From NCBI RefSeq assembly GCF_000220395.1, contig NW_004086730.1, positions 1 to 47,479 of the forward strand: 47,479 nucleotides of DNA. The letters run 5' to 3'. The notes under the pieces were generated by a model. That model ran no database searches, was not told where the DNA came from, and worked only from the letters and a program-made list of their open reading frames with translations. Below are positions 45,968 through 47,479 of this stretch, in pieces. Both the position numbers and the translations under genes were made by a program. This DNA comes from Ichthyophthirius multifiliis. Taxonomy: Eukaryota; Ciliophora; Oligohymenophorea; Hymenostomatida. The first letter of the stretch is position 1. Every line of letters starts with the position of its first letter.

Positions 45968-47479
45968 ATGATAATAAACATATTATTATTTACATTGATA
46001 ATTTTCATATTATATATTTTAATAAAACTTATTTTAATTCCTTATTTAAGATTCTCTTACTATATGAAATTTGGAAAAGGCTAATTCTATCCAATATTGG
46101 GTGCGTTAGCTCAAGCAAAAGAGAGAATTAAAGTACATAAAGACATTACTTACCATTTTAAACATGCACATGATGATGGAAAAAATTGTCGAATATATGT
46201 TCAAAATTATTTTTCAAAAATAAGAATAGGAATAGTAGAAGTAGATTTATTAAAAGCATTTATAAATATAGAAGATAGATATTATAAAAAGGATCCTTAT
46301 TTTACAAATCCAATAAAAAGATTAATAGGAGACGGTATACTTTTTTCAAAAGGATCAAAATGGAAAAATAATAGAATGGCAATGTCACCAATTTTCCATT
46401 TTAATTCATTATATTAAAGAATTCCATTAATTGAAAACTTAACAAAAAAAACTTTTTTGAACTTAATAAGAGAAAATAAGTTTGAAAACGTTGATATAAT
46501 CGAACTTTTTTAAGAAATTACAGCTGAAGTTATAGTATAATCTTTTTTTAGTAATAATTTTGAAGGAAAAAAATTCTATGGAATGACACTTACATAATCT
46601 CTTTCTTATTTAATTGGTACTTTAGCTTGTTAATTTAATGAATATAAATATTAATTTTTTGGAAACTTCTTATATAAATTAGGACTTAATGAAAAAGATC
46701 GACTTTTAAACAAATAAATAAAAGAATTTAGAGAATTTATAAAAGAAATTGCAAAAGAAAGATTAGAAGAAGAATAAGAACTAGAAAAATAAGGAAAAGA
46801 AAGTATAAAACATGATCTTATTTATTATCTTAAATGTAAAAATCTTTTAAAAGCACTTTCCTTAGAAGATATTGTAAATGAATTTTTGACTTTTTATGTT
46901 GCTGGAATGGATACTACAGGACATTTATTAGGAATGATGATTTATTATTTAACATAATATAATGATATTAAATAAAAGTTATAAAAAGAAATTTTAGAAA
47001 ACACAGATAATTCACATAAAACATTATAAGCGTTACCTTATTTAAATGCAGTTATGAAAGAAACTTTAAGATATTATGGTCCTGCTAATAATATAATGAG
47101 CAGAATTGCAATAGAAAATCATTATTTAGATAACATTTTGATTTACAAAGGAACTTTAGTTAATATTTAATCTCATGCTATTCATAGAAATCCTATTTAT
47201 TATAAAGATCCTCATGTTTTTAATCCATAGAGATGGATTGATTAACCTAATAATATTCCTTTTACTTTTAATTCTTTTAGTTCAGGATAAAGAAATTGTA
47301 TAGGATAGCATATGGCATAGATGGAAGCTAGAATTATAATTAACTATTTTATTAAGACTTTTGAATTTGAATGTGATGATAATTATGAAATGGTTTATGT
47401 TATAAAGTTTTTGCATTCACCTCTTCATAAATTAAGAATTAATTTGAAAGTTAAAGATGTAAATATATTAAATAATTGA
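45968..47479 (+). CDS. Cytochrome P450 monooxygenase, intronless, complete
   Basis: This is a heme-thiolate monooxygenase of unknown substrate, probably ER-bound. A single exon of 1512 nt (503 residues) ends with TGA on the last base of the window. An N-terminal membrane anchor (MIINILLFTLIIFILYILIK) precedes the catalytic domain. Landmarks are KWKNNRMAMSPIFHF (helix C, WxxxR-like), VAGMDTTGH (I helix AGxDTT), MKETLRYYGPAN (K helix ExxR), AIHRNPIYYKDPHVFNPQRW (PERF-type region) and the heme loop FSSGQRNCIGQHMAQ with the axial Cys. TAA/TAG encode Gln inside the heme loop itself (GQR, GQH, AQM). All essential motifs are intact, so it should be active. Its lack of introns contrasts with most genes here. 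The clan is CYP4-like in general look, unconfirmed. Confidence 0.93.

Noticed and set aside
46097..46417. A separate 106-residue protein ending at TAA
   Set aside because: It is an internal part of the P450; the frame begins at 45968 and the TAA is Gln.
1..47479. Operons, CRISPR, insertion sequences or viral genes
   Set aside because: None seen; spacing, introns and gene content are eukaryotic, and no transposase, integrase or spacer-repeat pattern was found.

Overview
The window is eukaryotic and most likely macronuclear DNA of an oligohymenophorean ciliate. TAA and TAG fall in frame at Gln positions throughout conserved proteins (RNA polymerase II subunit 2, isocitrate dehydrogenase, cytochrome P450, PIP kinase), and every confidently delimited gene ends in TGA. 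The DNA is extremely AT-rich (well over 80 % by eye). Introns are GT...AG; the short ones are 38-50 nt and the long ones are swollen by (TA)n microsatellites. This extreme composition resembles Ichthyophthirius multifiliis more than Tetrahymena, but the species is an inference. No telomere, rRNA or prokaryotic feature is seen.

Layout. 1-1359 (+): 3' part of a phosphatidylinositol-phosphate kinase. 1605-4850 (+): Asn/Gln-rich coiled-coil protein. 4847-7921 (+): divergent kinesin-like protein. 8013-9216 (-): HtrA-like protease fold plus PDZ. About 9740-10940 (-): unrecognised, possibly decayed gene. 11524-12369 (-): small bromodomain-ET protein. 12714-13588 (-): p24/TMED cargo receptor. 13741-14502 (+): tRNA-Leu(AAG) and tRNA-Glu(UUC). 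15242-16738 (+): membrane-anchored histidine acid phosphatase. 16905-18620 (-): kinase with an N-myristoylation motif and a Gln/Asn tail. 18776-20702 (-): AIFM3-like mitochondrial flavoprotein. 21181-23284 (-): EF-hand protein with a long Gln-rich tail. 23615-27806 (-): RPB2. 27807-30379: gene desert holding a casein-kinase-1 relic. 30380-30936 (+): tubulin cofactor A. 31176-32625 (-): NADP isocitrate dehydrogenase. 33215-37001 (+): cyclic-nucleotide phosphodiesterase. 37050-40338 (-): trypsin-like/WD40/coiled-coil fusion. 42031-42492 (+): small unknown protein. 42493-45967: gene-poor DNA with faint coding traces. 45968-47479 (+): complete cytochrome P450, ending on the last base of the window.

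The genes are independent eukaryotic transcription units from unrelated pathways (transcription, secretion, cytoskeleton, signalling, mitochondrial metabolism); nothing suggests operons. The notable theme is enzyme folds that have lost hallmark catalytic or cofactor residues: kinesin without its switch motifs, HtrA without its triad, an AIFM3-like protein without Rieske ligands, and a trypsin-like domain without its Ser fused to WD40. Two genes (kinesin, HtrA) also contain apparent one-base shifts in A-runs; these could be assembly errors or real decay.

All intron and exon boundaries were inferred by eye from reading frame and GT...AG; seven multi-exon models give totals divisible by three (PIP kinase, p24, acid phosphatase, myristoylated kinase, AIFM3-like, TBCA, IDH), as does the EF-hand gene.
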